Shown: positions 1 through 8,400 of the stretch, piece by piece
How the letters are laid out: every line of letters begins with the position of its first letter
Position numbering within the stretch: position 1 is the first letter of the stretch
NCBI GenBank assembly: GCA_031261015.1
Contig: JAISKG010000017.1
Location: 1-9,159, forward strand
Direction: 5' to 3'
DNA from: Dysgonamonadaceae bacterium
GTDB lineage: Bacteria; Bacteroidota; Bacteroidia; Bacteroidales; Azobacteroidaceae
DNA: 9,159 bases
Position numbers and translations under genes: made by a program
Notes under the pieces: generated by a model
Database searches by the model: none
Seen by the model: the letters and a program-made list of their open reading frames with translations, nothing else
Told to the model about the DNA's origin: nothing

Positions 1-3000
1 TGCTGATCTCACGCACGATGTAAGCGTAGTCATAACCTTCTTCCTTCGCGCGTTTCAACAATTCGGCTTTCAGCTCGGCGGGCGTTTGCGTGCGCGCGTA
101 AGACATTTTGATCACGCCCGGACTGATCGACGATCCCATCGAAGGAGTCAGCAAAGCGTGTCCGTTGGAATGCAGCACTTTAGGCGTCGGAATGCGGTCG
201 CTCAACAAGGTTTTCAAAATACCGTTTTCTACCAGCGTGAGTTTGGCCGGCGGAACTACGCCTTGTCCGTCAACCGGAGCGTAGCCTAAGACTTTAATTC
301 CTTTATATTCAGGCGTTCCCGTCAAGTCTTCGATGGTGATTTCCTTAGCGGTGATTTTTTTATTCATCATTTCTTCCAAACCATTGCCTCCGTAGGAATA
401 TCCGCTGGCAGTAAGCGGTTTACGTTCAGCAATTAAAGAATTATCGCCGTAGAAGAAATTAGAATAAAAAGTGGAAACGACAGCCAAATTTTCAAACAGC
501 ACCGGGCCGGTATAAGATTCCGTCAGTTTGGGCGCTTTGAGTTTGGTCACCATTTTTTCGGCTAATTGCCTGCATTGTTTTTGAATCTCGTCGGCCGAAG
601 GTAATTCGTTAGGCAGAGCGAACGTCATGTCGAACGAATCGTGCAAATCTTCACCTTCGTCGGTTTTCGCACTGACATTTGCCGTTAAATGAGTAAAATA
701 CAGAGGATAACGGAATTTAGATCCTTCTGTATTATAGAAATAAATCGTATTGGAAAAAATGCGCACACCTACTTCCGAATCCAGAATTTCGGGATAACCG
801 GTGAAAACGGCCGAAGCGGCTTTGACATATTCTTCGTATTTCGCCTGATCCATCGCAATTTCCGGTTGAGGCAAATTTTCGATGACCGTCACCGGCGTTT
901 GATCCCAATCGGGCAATTCCAAATCTTTGGCCGGGATATTTAATTGCTTGATAGCCGAGAGTTTTTGTTCGTAAGTTTCGGCGGCATTTTTGTAAATGGC
1001 GTCCAAATCTTTCCAAATCGTATAGCGGATGCCGGCTTCATTCGTGTCGATGCAGGGACTGCCGTCGTAGCCTGACGCGCCGCCTGTCGATCCGTAGAAA
1101 TTTTCGTCGGTGCAAGCGTAATCGCCCATCAATAAACGGGAAGACGAACCGCGATAGTCATATTTATCGGAAGTCGTCAAACTTCCTTGCGCTGCCGACA
1201 CGCGCAATTGCTTGATGTCGCCCAATGTATAAGAAATGAAGAACGGCGATTGCAAACCGTCTAATTTCAAGCCTTTTAGTCCGCGGTTGACTTCTTTCTC
1301 AATCGCACCGGCGATAATATCTTCTTTCGAAAGAGCCACGCGAAGTTGAGCATCTTCGGGTTTCGACAAGATCGGCGGTTGATTTTGACTTTTCGCCCGT
1401 TTCTGCGTTTCTACTTGCTTGACCAACAAAGCCGGAGCAATGCAAGAAACCGGAACGCTACCCGATTCGGCGCCGCAAACGCCATTGAAAGCCATGTATT
1501 GATCGCCGCAAGCTTCAATTTGCGAGAACATCGCTAAAGGCGTGCCGACGATGTCAACGCCGCGCACCAATTCATTGGGACGTCCGTCGGTATAAATTTT
1601 GTAAACGATCAACGGAGTGACATTGAATGCGTTAGGCGAATAACGGCTGGTGTTGGTGTAACCGCCTGAAATATCTTTAAAATAGTAAGCGTATTCTTTT
1701 TTCTGCGCTTTGGCTTCCTTGCGCAATTTTTTGATTAATTCGTCTTCACTGAAACTTTGTGTGCTCTCTACCAACAAGTTGGATTGGCGCGATACCGGAG
1801 CCGCTCCCATTTGGCCGCGACCGTGGCCGTTGGAATGTAAAAAGCCTTCGATCGGCGTGCGTCCCATCAAAAAGTCTTTAAGGATTCCTTTTTTCACCAC
1901 TTCCACTTTTTGTCCGCGAATCCCTTCATAATCAAATTTATAATGACCGACCAACGGAATATTGTGATAATAAGAAATCGTCGGATCAAAAGTCACAGAC
2001 AAATGTTTGGGAAGTACCTGTTCATTGATTTTTTTCTTAAAAGTCTGAGCGTCATTCTCTTGTTTCAAGCGTGTTCCTTCCACACGATGTCCGAAAATTT
2101 CGTGGAAAAATACGCCGGCCGCTTCGGGCGATAAAATGGCCGGTCCCGTGAACGATTCCACAACCGGCGCCTTTTTCAAAGCCGACAAATTTTCGCTGAT
2201 TTTGCGAGCCGTTTGCAGCACTTCGTCATCGGAAGGTAATTCGCTCAGCGAAAAAGCCATCCATGTTTTTTGCAACGGTAAATACATGCCATCGTCAGCC
2301 AAAGCGTCAGCCGACAATCCCAACTGCAAGGAAACTGCGTTCTCGGCGATTTCCCGGCCTTCGGTATCAACCATGATCTTGCGCGAAAGTAAAATCGTGA
2401 AATAAGCCGCGCCGTCCAGAATATCTTTGTTTTCGTTGAAAACGGCCGAGTATTTCCGCACTTTATCTTCCAACACTTTGGGGTCGATATTCAAACTTTC
2501 CCACGAAATGGGAGCCTCATAGTAATTTTCAACTTTTTCTTGAGAAAAATCCGGCGATTTGTCTTCTTGTTCGACTTTCACTGCCAGATTGGCCTTAATC
2601 TGCTCATACAGTTGAATATCCTGTTTGTACAAATTATCCAATTGTAGCCAAAGCGCGGTTTTTAAGGCTTGCGTATTATCCTCGTAAGGAATATATTGCG
2701 CTTCCACGCGCAGATCGCGGTACGACGAATAAGCCGACTCGCGGATTTCGTGCGAGTTATCCAACTTGTAATCGCCTACTCGTAAGCATGACGACAAAAT
2801 GCGCGATGGTGAATTAAGCGTGGCCTGCGATTGCAGACGTCCCAAGCGGCCGACCGCGCTCAAGGACTGCACCTCGTCTAAACGCGCCGAAATATAATAC
2901 ACTGGAATCGCTTCGTTTTTCAACACGGAAAAATTCCGGTTCAATTCCGATTTCATCACATCGAAAACGGGATCCTGACCGGAACAAGCCAACGATCCGA

Positions 3001-3040
3001 TTAAAGCGAACCAACAAGCAATCAAAATACGTTTACTCAT
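1..3040 (-). CDS. Exported TldD-TldE-like fusion metalloprotease, two TldD/PmbA modules (C-terminus cut by window edge)
   Basis: A single frame stays open from ATG 3040 to the window edge (1013 codons). The start is followed by a signal peptide (MSKR, then a hydrophobic stretch to about residue 18). Cleavage could be type I after SLA, or lipoprotein at Cys19, although Ser at -3 is a poor lipobox. Module 1 spans about residues 23-540. It has HEIFGH at 313-318 in the context TGP...FFHEIFGHRVEG, LHSNGH at 401-406, and GVCGAESGSVPVSC with Cys522 where E. coli TldD has its third zinc ligand. Module 2 begins near residue 565 after a polar linker and repeats the same layout: ESYTGP, LHSNGH at 956-961, then YDYAYIVREIS matching YAYYFKDIS of module 1. 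Its zinc motif is replaced by YSNFFY (859-864). Family knowledge: TldD and TldE/PmbA form a heterodimeric protease in which only TldD carries HExxxH. By comparison with module 1, about 100 residues are missing beyond the edge. The substrate is unknown. An active protease is inferred from the intact ligands. Confidence 0.88.
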   Translation of the reverse strand, partial: MSKRILIACWFALIGSLACSGQDPVFDVMKSELNRNFSVLKNEAIPVYYISARLDEVQSLSAVGRLGRLQSQATLNSPSRILSSCLRVGDYKLDNSHEIRESAYSSYRDLRVEAQYIPYEDNTQALKTALWLQLDNLYKQDIQLYEQIKANLAVKVEQEDKSPDFSQEKVENYYEAPISWESLNIDPKVLEDKVRKYSAVFNENKDILDGAAYFTILLSRKIMVDTEGREIAENAVSLQLGLSADALADDGMYLPLQKTWMAFSLSELPSDDEVLQTARKISENLSALKKAPVVESFTGPAILSPEAAGVFFHEIFGHRVEGTRLKQENDAQTFKKKINEQVLPKHLSVTFDPTISYYHNIPLVGHYKFDYEGIRGQKVEVVKKGILKDFLMGRTPIEGFLHSNGHGRGQMGAAPVSRQSNLLVESTQSFSEDELIKKLRKEAKAQKKEYAYYFKDISGGYTNTSRYSPNAFNVTPLIVYKIYTDGRPNELVRGVDIVGTPLAMFSQIEACGDQYMAFNGVCGAESGSVPVSCIAPALLVKQVETQKRAKSQNQPPILSKPEDAQLRVALSKEDIIAGAIEKEVNRGLKGLKLDGLQSPFFISYTLGDIKQLRVSAAQGSLTTSDKYDYRGSSSRLLMGDYACTDENFYGSTGGASGYDGSPCIDTNEAGIRYTIWKDLDAIYKNAAETYEQKLSAIKQLNIPAKDLELPDWDQTPVTVIENLPQPEIAMDQAKYEEYVKAASAVFTGYPEILDSEVGVRIFSNTIYFYNTEGSKFRYPLYFTHLTANVSAKTDEGEDLHDSFDMTFALPNELPSADEIQKQCRQLAEKMVTKLKAPKLTESYTGPVLFENLAVVSTFYSNFFYGDNSLIAERKPLTASGYSYGGNGLEEMMNKKITAKEITIEDLTGTPEYKGIKVLGYAPVDGQGVVPPAKLTLVENGILKTLLSDRIPTPKVLHSNGHALLTPSMGSSISPGVIKMSYARTQTPAELKAELLKRAKEEGYDYAYIVREIS

Positions 3041-3070
3041 AGATATTGAAATTAATTTGGTAATTGACGG

Positions 3071-3105
3071 CAAATGTACATGAAATTTTCCAGATTATTA
3101 TCAAT
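3071..3105 (-). promoter_or_regulatory. Candidate Bacteroides-type promoter for the TldD-TldE-like gene
   Basis: On the minus strand, TACATTTG (3078-3071) matches the Bacteroidota -7 consensus TAnnTTTG exactly and lies 30 bp before ATG 3040. The best -33 candidate is ATTG (3105-3102). It is 23 bp away, a little longer than the usual 19-21, so this half is weak. Start of transcription would fall near 3060. Confidence 0.4.
3072..3091 (-). repeat. Shared 20-bp upstream element, copy 1
   Basis: On the minus strand it reads GGAAAATTTCATGTACATTT. It differs by one base from the copy upstream of dpp7 and has the same orientation relative to its gene. It contains an imperfect dyad, AAATTT and ACATTT around CATGT. 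It overlaps the candidate -7 box of the TldD-TldE-like gene and lies 31 bp before its start. Confidence 0.7.
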
Positions 3106-3202
3106 CGGGTTTCAATGGCTAAATCTTTTTTTGAAGCGCTATGAAATTAATATGAATAGTCAATGTGCACACTCTTCGTCTGTGGTTTGTACTACCGTAA
3201 GC

Positions 3203-5323
3203 TCACTCAAATTTTATCTCCTCCAACAAGCGCTCGCAATGCCCCCATTTGTCAATCATAAACAAAACATAGCGAATATCTACGCCTATACACCGCTGAA
3301 TATCAGTCTCAAAAGCAATATCGCCGCTCATCGCTTCCCAGTTGCCGTCGAAAGCCAGACCGATCAAGCGGCCGCTGCCATCGAAAATCGGACTTCCCGA
3401 ATTGCCGCCCGTGATGTCGTTGTTGGATAGAAAATCCGTATTCATCGTGCCGTCGCCGTTTCCGTAAACGCCGAAATCACCGTCGCCCAGCAAGCTCAAC
3501 AATTCGGGTTGAACATGAAATTCGGGATCATCTTTTTTGTATTTTTCAAAAATGCCTTGGGTCGTCGTATAATAATTGTACCACGCGCCGTCGTAGGGAA
3601 CATAGCCGCCTACGCTTCCATAGCTCATCCGCATCGTGGAATTGGCGTCGGAAGGGAAATTTCTTTCCGGTTTCATTTCTTCCAAGCCGGCAAAAAACAG
3701 ACGTTCCCCTTTAATAATATCATAACGCGCATTAATTATCTGCTCGCGGTATTTATTTCGCACTTCTCCTATCGATTTTGCTAAACGCATAGCCGGGTCT
3801 TTTTCCAATTCCTTGAGTTTCTTCGGATTTAAGAAAATTTCTTTGAGTTTATCAGGGTAAGGAACAAGCGATTTTTTGAATACATCAGCGGCATATTGGG
3901 TATAATCGCCTTTGTATTTTTTGTCGATTTCGGTGAAAATAGTGGGAAGTTCCTGCGCAGGAAGGTTTTTTCTGATCACTTGCAGCATGGCAGCCAACAC
4001 TTTTTCGTCCAAAACGGCTTCATAATCTTTGTAAGACGGGCGAACTTTTTGTTCAAAAAATTCATTTCGGTTTTTCATGGTCGAAAAATCCATCGAAGAC
4101 AAACTGTATGCAAAGCGAATAATTTCGGCTCCGGAAAAAGCTTCATTCAAATACGTATAAATACGTTGCGTTTCATTGGTCGAAGTATAGGTTTTTTCCA
4201 GCAAATCCAAAGTTGCGCCATAAACCGATTTTCGATCGGGATGTGTTTCCAACCATTGACGAAACTCATTTTCAAGCGCTTGCTTGCGTTCAATCACGTG
4301 CATTCGCGCCAAACCTCGATTCATACCGATGGAATTTTTCCAATAATTGGAACTTCTTGCATACTTGGAAGCATATTTAATTCGCACCACATCGGACTGC
4401 AGCATAGCTTCGTTCCAAATATCCTGTTTGATTCCGCGCACTTCAATCATCGGTTCATTCTGGCTTTTAATGCGTTGCGCCACACCCCACGAAGATAAAT
4501 AGCGACTGGTACGCCCCGGATAACCGATGGTCATCGCGAAAGAATTTTCTTGATACCCTTTCAACGAAACCGGAGCTACGTATTTCGGTTTAAACGGAAG
4601 GTTTTCAGCATGATAGCCCTTTTTATTTTCAGGATTTACATAAGCGCGAAAAACGCTGAAATCGCATGTATGGCGCGGCCACATCCAATTGTCCGTATCC
4701 GCCCCGAATTTTCCGACGGACGAGGGCGGAGCAAAAACCATGCGAATATCGGTCAAAACCTGATACGTATTCAGATAGAAAGCGTTATAAGCAAAATAGG
4801 GCGTAATTTCCGCTACAATGGATAACGAATCGGTCGTGTATTGCTTTTCGAGTTCAGTCACTTTTCGCTTGATTTCATCCATACGCGCTTTCTCATCCAT
4901 TTCGGACGTTATGCCGGCAAGTACTTCGTTGCTAACATCGGTTGTTTTAATCAGATAACGAACATACAGGTCGGGAATCGGAATTTCGTCTTCGATTGTA
5001 TGGGCTACAAACCCGTCGCGCAAATAATCGTGTTCGACCGTGCTCTGCGACTGAATGACTCCGTAACCGCAATGATGATTGGTAAAGATTAAACCCTTGT
5101 CCGACACGGTGATACCTGTGCAACCTCCATCAAACCGGATCACGGCATCCTTCAAAGAAGGTTGAACGGTATCGTACAATTGTTGCTGACTTAATAAAAA
5201 TCCTAATTCTCTCATTCTTGCCCAATTGGATTCTTTCAGATTGTTGAGCATCCACATGCCTTCGTCGGCAAAAGCCATGGAGCAAAGCATGACTGATAAA
5301 AATAATAGCGTTATTCGTTTCAT
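3203..5323 (-). CDS. dpp7: Dipeptidyl-peptidase 7, S46 family serine exopeptidase
   Basis: The gene is complete: 706 residues, TGA stop, and close to the family's usual 710-720. ATG 5323 gives a clear type I signal peptide (MKRITLLFLSVMLCSMAFA) ending before DEGMW, the usual mature start of S46 enzymes. The chymotrypsin-like triad is visible: His84 in TNHHCGY, Asp221 in RHTCDF and Ser642 in GGNSGSP. Asn212-Trp213 in TDNWMW, and probably Asn326 in SSNYWKN, match residues that bind the substrate's free N-terminus in DAP BII. The middle part (about 280-570) is the family's helical domain. Eighteen residues after the Ser lies Gly660 (FDGNWE). DPP11 enzymes, which cut after Asp/Glu, carry Arg there, so cleavage after hydrophobic residues is expected. 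Phe658 sits at the P2-preference position. The enzyme should release dipeptides from oligopeptides in the periplasm. Unusual: Cys220 replaces the Gly normally seen before the catalytic Asp. The gene is divergent from the macroglobulin gene and 162 bp upstream of the TldD-like gene on the same strand. Confidence 0.95.
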   Translation of the reverse strand: MKRITLLFLSVMLCSMAFADEGMWMLNNLKESNWARMRELGFLLSQQQLYDTVQPSLKDAVIRFDGGCTGITVSDKGLIFTNHHCGYGVIQSQSTVEHDYLRDGFVAHTIEDEIPIPDLYVRYLIKTTDVSNEVLAGITSEMDEKARMDEIKRKVTELEKQYTTDSLSIVAEITPYFAYNAFYLNTYQVLTDIRMVFAPPSSVGKFGADTDNWMWPRHTCDFSVFRAYVNPENKKGYHAENLPFKPKYVAPVSLKGYQENSFAMTIGYPGRTSRYLSSWGVAQRIKSQNEPMIEVRGIKQDIWNEAMLQSDVVRIKYASKYARSSNYWKNSIGMNRGLARMHVIERKQALENEFRQWLETHPDRKSVYGATLDLLEKTYTSTNETQRIYTYLNEAFSGAEIIRFAYSLSSMDFSTMKNRNEFFEQKVRPSYKDYEAVLDEKVLAAMLQVIRKNLPAQELPTIFTEIDKKYKGDYTQYAADVFKKSLVPYPDKLKEIFLNPKKLKELEKDPAMRLAKSIGEVRNKYREQIINARYDIIKGERLFFAGLEEMKPERNFPSDANSTMRMSYGSVGGYVPYDGAWYNYYTTTQGIFEKYKKDDPEFHVQPELLSLLGDGDFGVYGNGDGTMNTDFLSNNDITGGNSGSPIFDGSGRLIGLAFDGNWEAMSGDIAFETDIQRCIGVDIRYVLFMIDKWGHCERLLEEIKFE

Positions 5324-5357
5324 AAAAATACTTAAAAAGTTAATTCCATCGTATAAT

Positions 5358-5389
5358 CAAAGATATATTGGCTGTAAATTTACATGAAA
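5358..5389 (-). promoter_or_regulatory. Candidate Bacteroides-type promoter for dpp7
   Basis: On the minus strand, TATCTTTG (5365-5358) matches TAnnTTTG exactly. TTTC (5389-5386), one base off the TTTG -33 box, lies 20 bp upstream, which is the normal spacing. The -33 box falls inside the shared 20-bp element. A short leader of about 25-30 nt to ATG 5323 is expected, with no Shine-Dalgarno sequence in it. Confidence 0.45.
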
Positions 5390-5395
5390 TTTTCC
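5376..5395 (-). repeat. Shared 20-bp upstream element, copy 2
   Basis: On the minus strand it reads GGAAAATTTCATGTAAATTT, 19 of 20 identical to copy 1. Here the dyad AAATTT-N5-AAATTT is perfect. It covers the candidate -33 box of dpp7, lies 52 bp before that start, and is 57 bp from the divergent macroglobulin start. Confidence 0.7.
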
Positions 5396-5423
5396 GTTTC
5401 ATAAAAAATTATCACTAACTTAG
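5391..5423 (+). promoter_or_regulatory. Candidate promoter for the macroglobulin gene
   Basis: TAACTTAG (5416-5423) is one base off the TAnnTTTG consensus, and TTTC (5391-5394) lies 21 bp upstream as a weak -33 box. The distance to ATG 5453 suits a short leader. The sequence before the ATG is A/T-rich without a Shine-Dalgarno motif. This promoter would overlap the edge of the shared element and the dpp7 promoter region, so the divergent genes could be co-controlled. Confidence 0.3.
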
Positions 5424-5452
5424 CTGTCCTAAATCAAATTCAAAATCGCAAT

Positions 5453-8400
5453 ATGAAACGTTATCTATTTGTCATTGTTATGCTTATATCTATGTATTCG
5501 CTTTCCGCTCAAAATGCTTTATGGAATCAAGTTGCCGAATTGGAGAAACAATCGTTGCCAAAATCAGCTTTGGAAGTCGTCAACCGGATTTATGCCGAAG
5601 CGCGGGCAAAAGGCGATGGTCCCGAACTGATTAAAGCCTTGATTTATCAGTTGAAATACGAAACGGCGATCGATCAAGATCGCTTGCCCGACTGGATTCT
5701 TGAGATTGAAACATTAGCGCAAAAAGATACGCGCCCGGCGGAACAAGCGGTGTTGTATTCGTATCTATCGGAATTGTACAGTCTTTATTATCAGGCGCAT
5801 AATTACGATATCAATCAGCGAACCGCGATTCAAGCAGATTCGGACACCGATTTTCCCGCCGATCTCCGGGAATGGACGGGCAATCTTTTCATTCGGAAAA
5901 TCGTCGATTCGGCGCAGCGTTCAATCGCTCCGGCAAAGATTTTGCAAGCCGACGACGCGCTGCAATACAAAACCATTCTTACCGAAGGCGAATCTTCCCG
6001 GAAATTGCGGCCAACACTTTATGATTTGCTGATGTACCGGGCAATTGACCGGTTAAATAATTTGGCGCAAAACCGGCAAACGCAAAATTATTTTCCGCAA
6101 ACCAAGTTGTCGGATCCGGCTGATTTTGAACCGGTAAAAACATTTGTCAACCTGCCCGTCACGGCGGAAAAATACAATTTGGTTCCGCAAATTTTGAATC
6201 TGTACCAACAACTTTTGGCTTTCCGCTTGCAAACCGCTTCGGGCAACCAAGATTTAGCTTTACTGATGGTTGATTTGGATCGTTTGGATTTTGTTTATCA
6301 TCAAACACAAACGGATGCGGCAGAAAAGAATTATTTGGATGCGTTAAACACTCTGAAACAACAATATGCTTCATCGGAATACTGCGTGGAAATTCTTTAT
6401 AAGGAAGTCTTGTATTATTACGCCAATCAACAAGAAAAAGAACAACAGGAAAAAATCTATGCGCTTTGCCGGGAGGGTATTGAAAAATATCCCAATTACA
6501 ATCGCATCGGATTGTTGCAAAATGTATGCAATCAAGTGACGCAAGGTTATTGGGAAGCGCAATCCGAATCGGTCGTTTATCCCGGCCATGATTTGGAATT
6601 ATCTCTTAATTATCGTAATTTGAGCCAATTAACGATCGAAATTTACCGAATTCAGGCGGAGGCGAGCGCGTATTTATCGTCCAGCGCCTCTCTTTACCGA
6701 AATCAAGGCCGTTTGGTCGAAACGAAAAAAATCGATTTGACGTCACCTTTGCCTTACGAAATATATGATACAATTATTAAAATTCCTATGAAGGAATTGG
6801 GCATTTATGAATATGTTATTTATGCTGATTCTAAAAAATTGGATATCGTGAATAAGCCGTTTTCCGTCAGTCGTCTGGCTGCCATTGCACGCACAACAGA
6901 CGGAAAACGGGAATTTTTAGTTACCGATCGTTTAACCGGGAAACCGGTCGAAGGGGCTCAGATTCATCTGTATAAACGGAATCGTAATAATTCGGAACAA
7001 TCGGCCGTTCAAACCGTTACCACCAATGCGCTGGGTTTGGCTGTGAGCGACGGCGATATCAACATGGAATATTATACCGCTTCGTTTCAGGAAGATACGG
7101 CTCTGTTATTGTCGGGCACTCCCTGGATTTCGAATTACCGGCAGAAGGAAAACACTCGCCAAACCTTGAATTTATTTACCGACCGGAGCCTGTATCGTCC
7201 CGGCCAAACGGTTTATTTCAAAGGAATTGCTTACGAATTGGGGAAAAATGTGCAACACGCGATTCCCGACAAATCCTATACTCTTACTCTATACGATCCG
7301 AATTACAAAGAAATCGCCAAGAAAACCTTCAAAACCAATGCTTTCGGTTCGATCAGCGGCGAGTTTGTCATCCCGCAGGGACTGTTGAACGGTTATTTCC
7401 TGCTGCAATCCGATCCCGATGGCGCTTCGGCGGGCATTCAAGTGGAAGAGTATAAGCGTCCTACGTTTGACATTCGCTTCGATCCCAACGAGCAAACTTA
7501 TTCTTTAGGCGATCAAGTTGTGGTGAAAGGAAAAGTGCAAACTTTTTCGGGTATCAATTTGCAAAATGCTGAAGTACAATACCGTATCACTCGTCAGGAT
7601 CATTGGCTTTTAGGCCGGATGATGAGACGCAATCCGGTGCAAACGGCCGAAGGACAGGTGCAAACGAACAACGACGGTTCGTTCAGCCTCACTTTCCCCG
7701 CCGACCGCGCTTTTGAAGACAAAGAGCGGAAAAATGTGTATTATACTTATACAATCGAAGCTTCGGTGAGCGATACCAACGGCGAAACGCAAAGCGCGCA
7801 AACATCCATGGCAATCGGAGAAAAATCAATGTATCTGACTATCGAAGGATTGCAAGAAGTGAATGCGAAAGAAAAACTCCCCGATATTCGCATTGACGCT
7901 TGGAATTTAAATGCTCGTCCGGTGACTGCTAAAGGGACTTATAGTATTTATAAATTGAAAAGCAACCGTCCCGATGTGTTGGATGCGCCTTCCGGCGATT
8001 GGACAACAGATCAAAAAGTTTTCTCCGGCGATTTTGAATCTGCAAAACCCATAGCGATTGCCGCCATGAAATCTTGGGCTTCGGGTCGCTACCGAATGGT
8101 TGTTCAATCAAAAGACGATCAGGAAAGGGAAGTCGAAGCGCAGCAGGACTTTACCTTGGCTTCGACACAGGACAAGCGGCCGCCCGTCCCTGTTTCGGAA
8201 TGGATCATGCAAACAAAAACCGAATGCGCTGTGGGCGAAACGGCCGAAATCATTTACGGTTCGGCGGCGAAAAATGTATATGTGCTCTATGAAATTTTCC
8301 AAAACGACAAGAAAATTTCCGCTTCGCGTTTTGTTTTAAATAACGAAAACCGAAAAATCACCATCCCGTTTCTCGAATCGTACGGCGATGGAATTTCCGC

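Larger units (their letters stand above)
3041..3202. other. Intergenic gap between dpp7 and the TldD-TldE-like gene
   Basis: This 162-bp AT-rich spacer holds the candidate promoter and the shared 20-bp element described separately. I see no Shine-Dalgarno sequence before ATG 3040 and no convincing terminator after dpp7. The only T-run (3125-3131) reads as A on the transcribed strand. Read-through from dpp7 into the TldD-like gene is therefore possible alongside its own promoter. Confidence 0.6.

Noticed and set aside
1..3040. Two separate adjacent genes, tldD and pmbA
   Set aside because: I translated the whole stretch and found no stop and no gap between the modules. The junction near residue 540-565 is a continuous polar linker.
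3121..3135. T-run as a possible terminator
   Set aside because: It lies on the plus strand, where no gene ends, and no stable stem precedes it. For dpp7 transcription it is an A-run.
3074..3430. A 118-codon plus-strand frame spanning the gap and the 3' end of dpp7
   Set aside because: Most of it is antisense to the DPP7 active-site region, it has no promoter or ribosome site, and the product has no family resemblance.
3896..4498. A 200-codon open frame on the plus strand inside dpp7
   Set aside because: It lies wholly antisense to the confidently identified S46 peptidase. Its product is rich in Phe, Ile, Arg and His with no recognisable motif, as expected of a reverse-frame shadow.
3203..5323. 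DPP11 (Asp/Glu-specific) as the identity of the S46 peptidase
   Set aside because: The S1 position is Gly660, not Arg, so DPP7 fits better.
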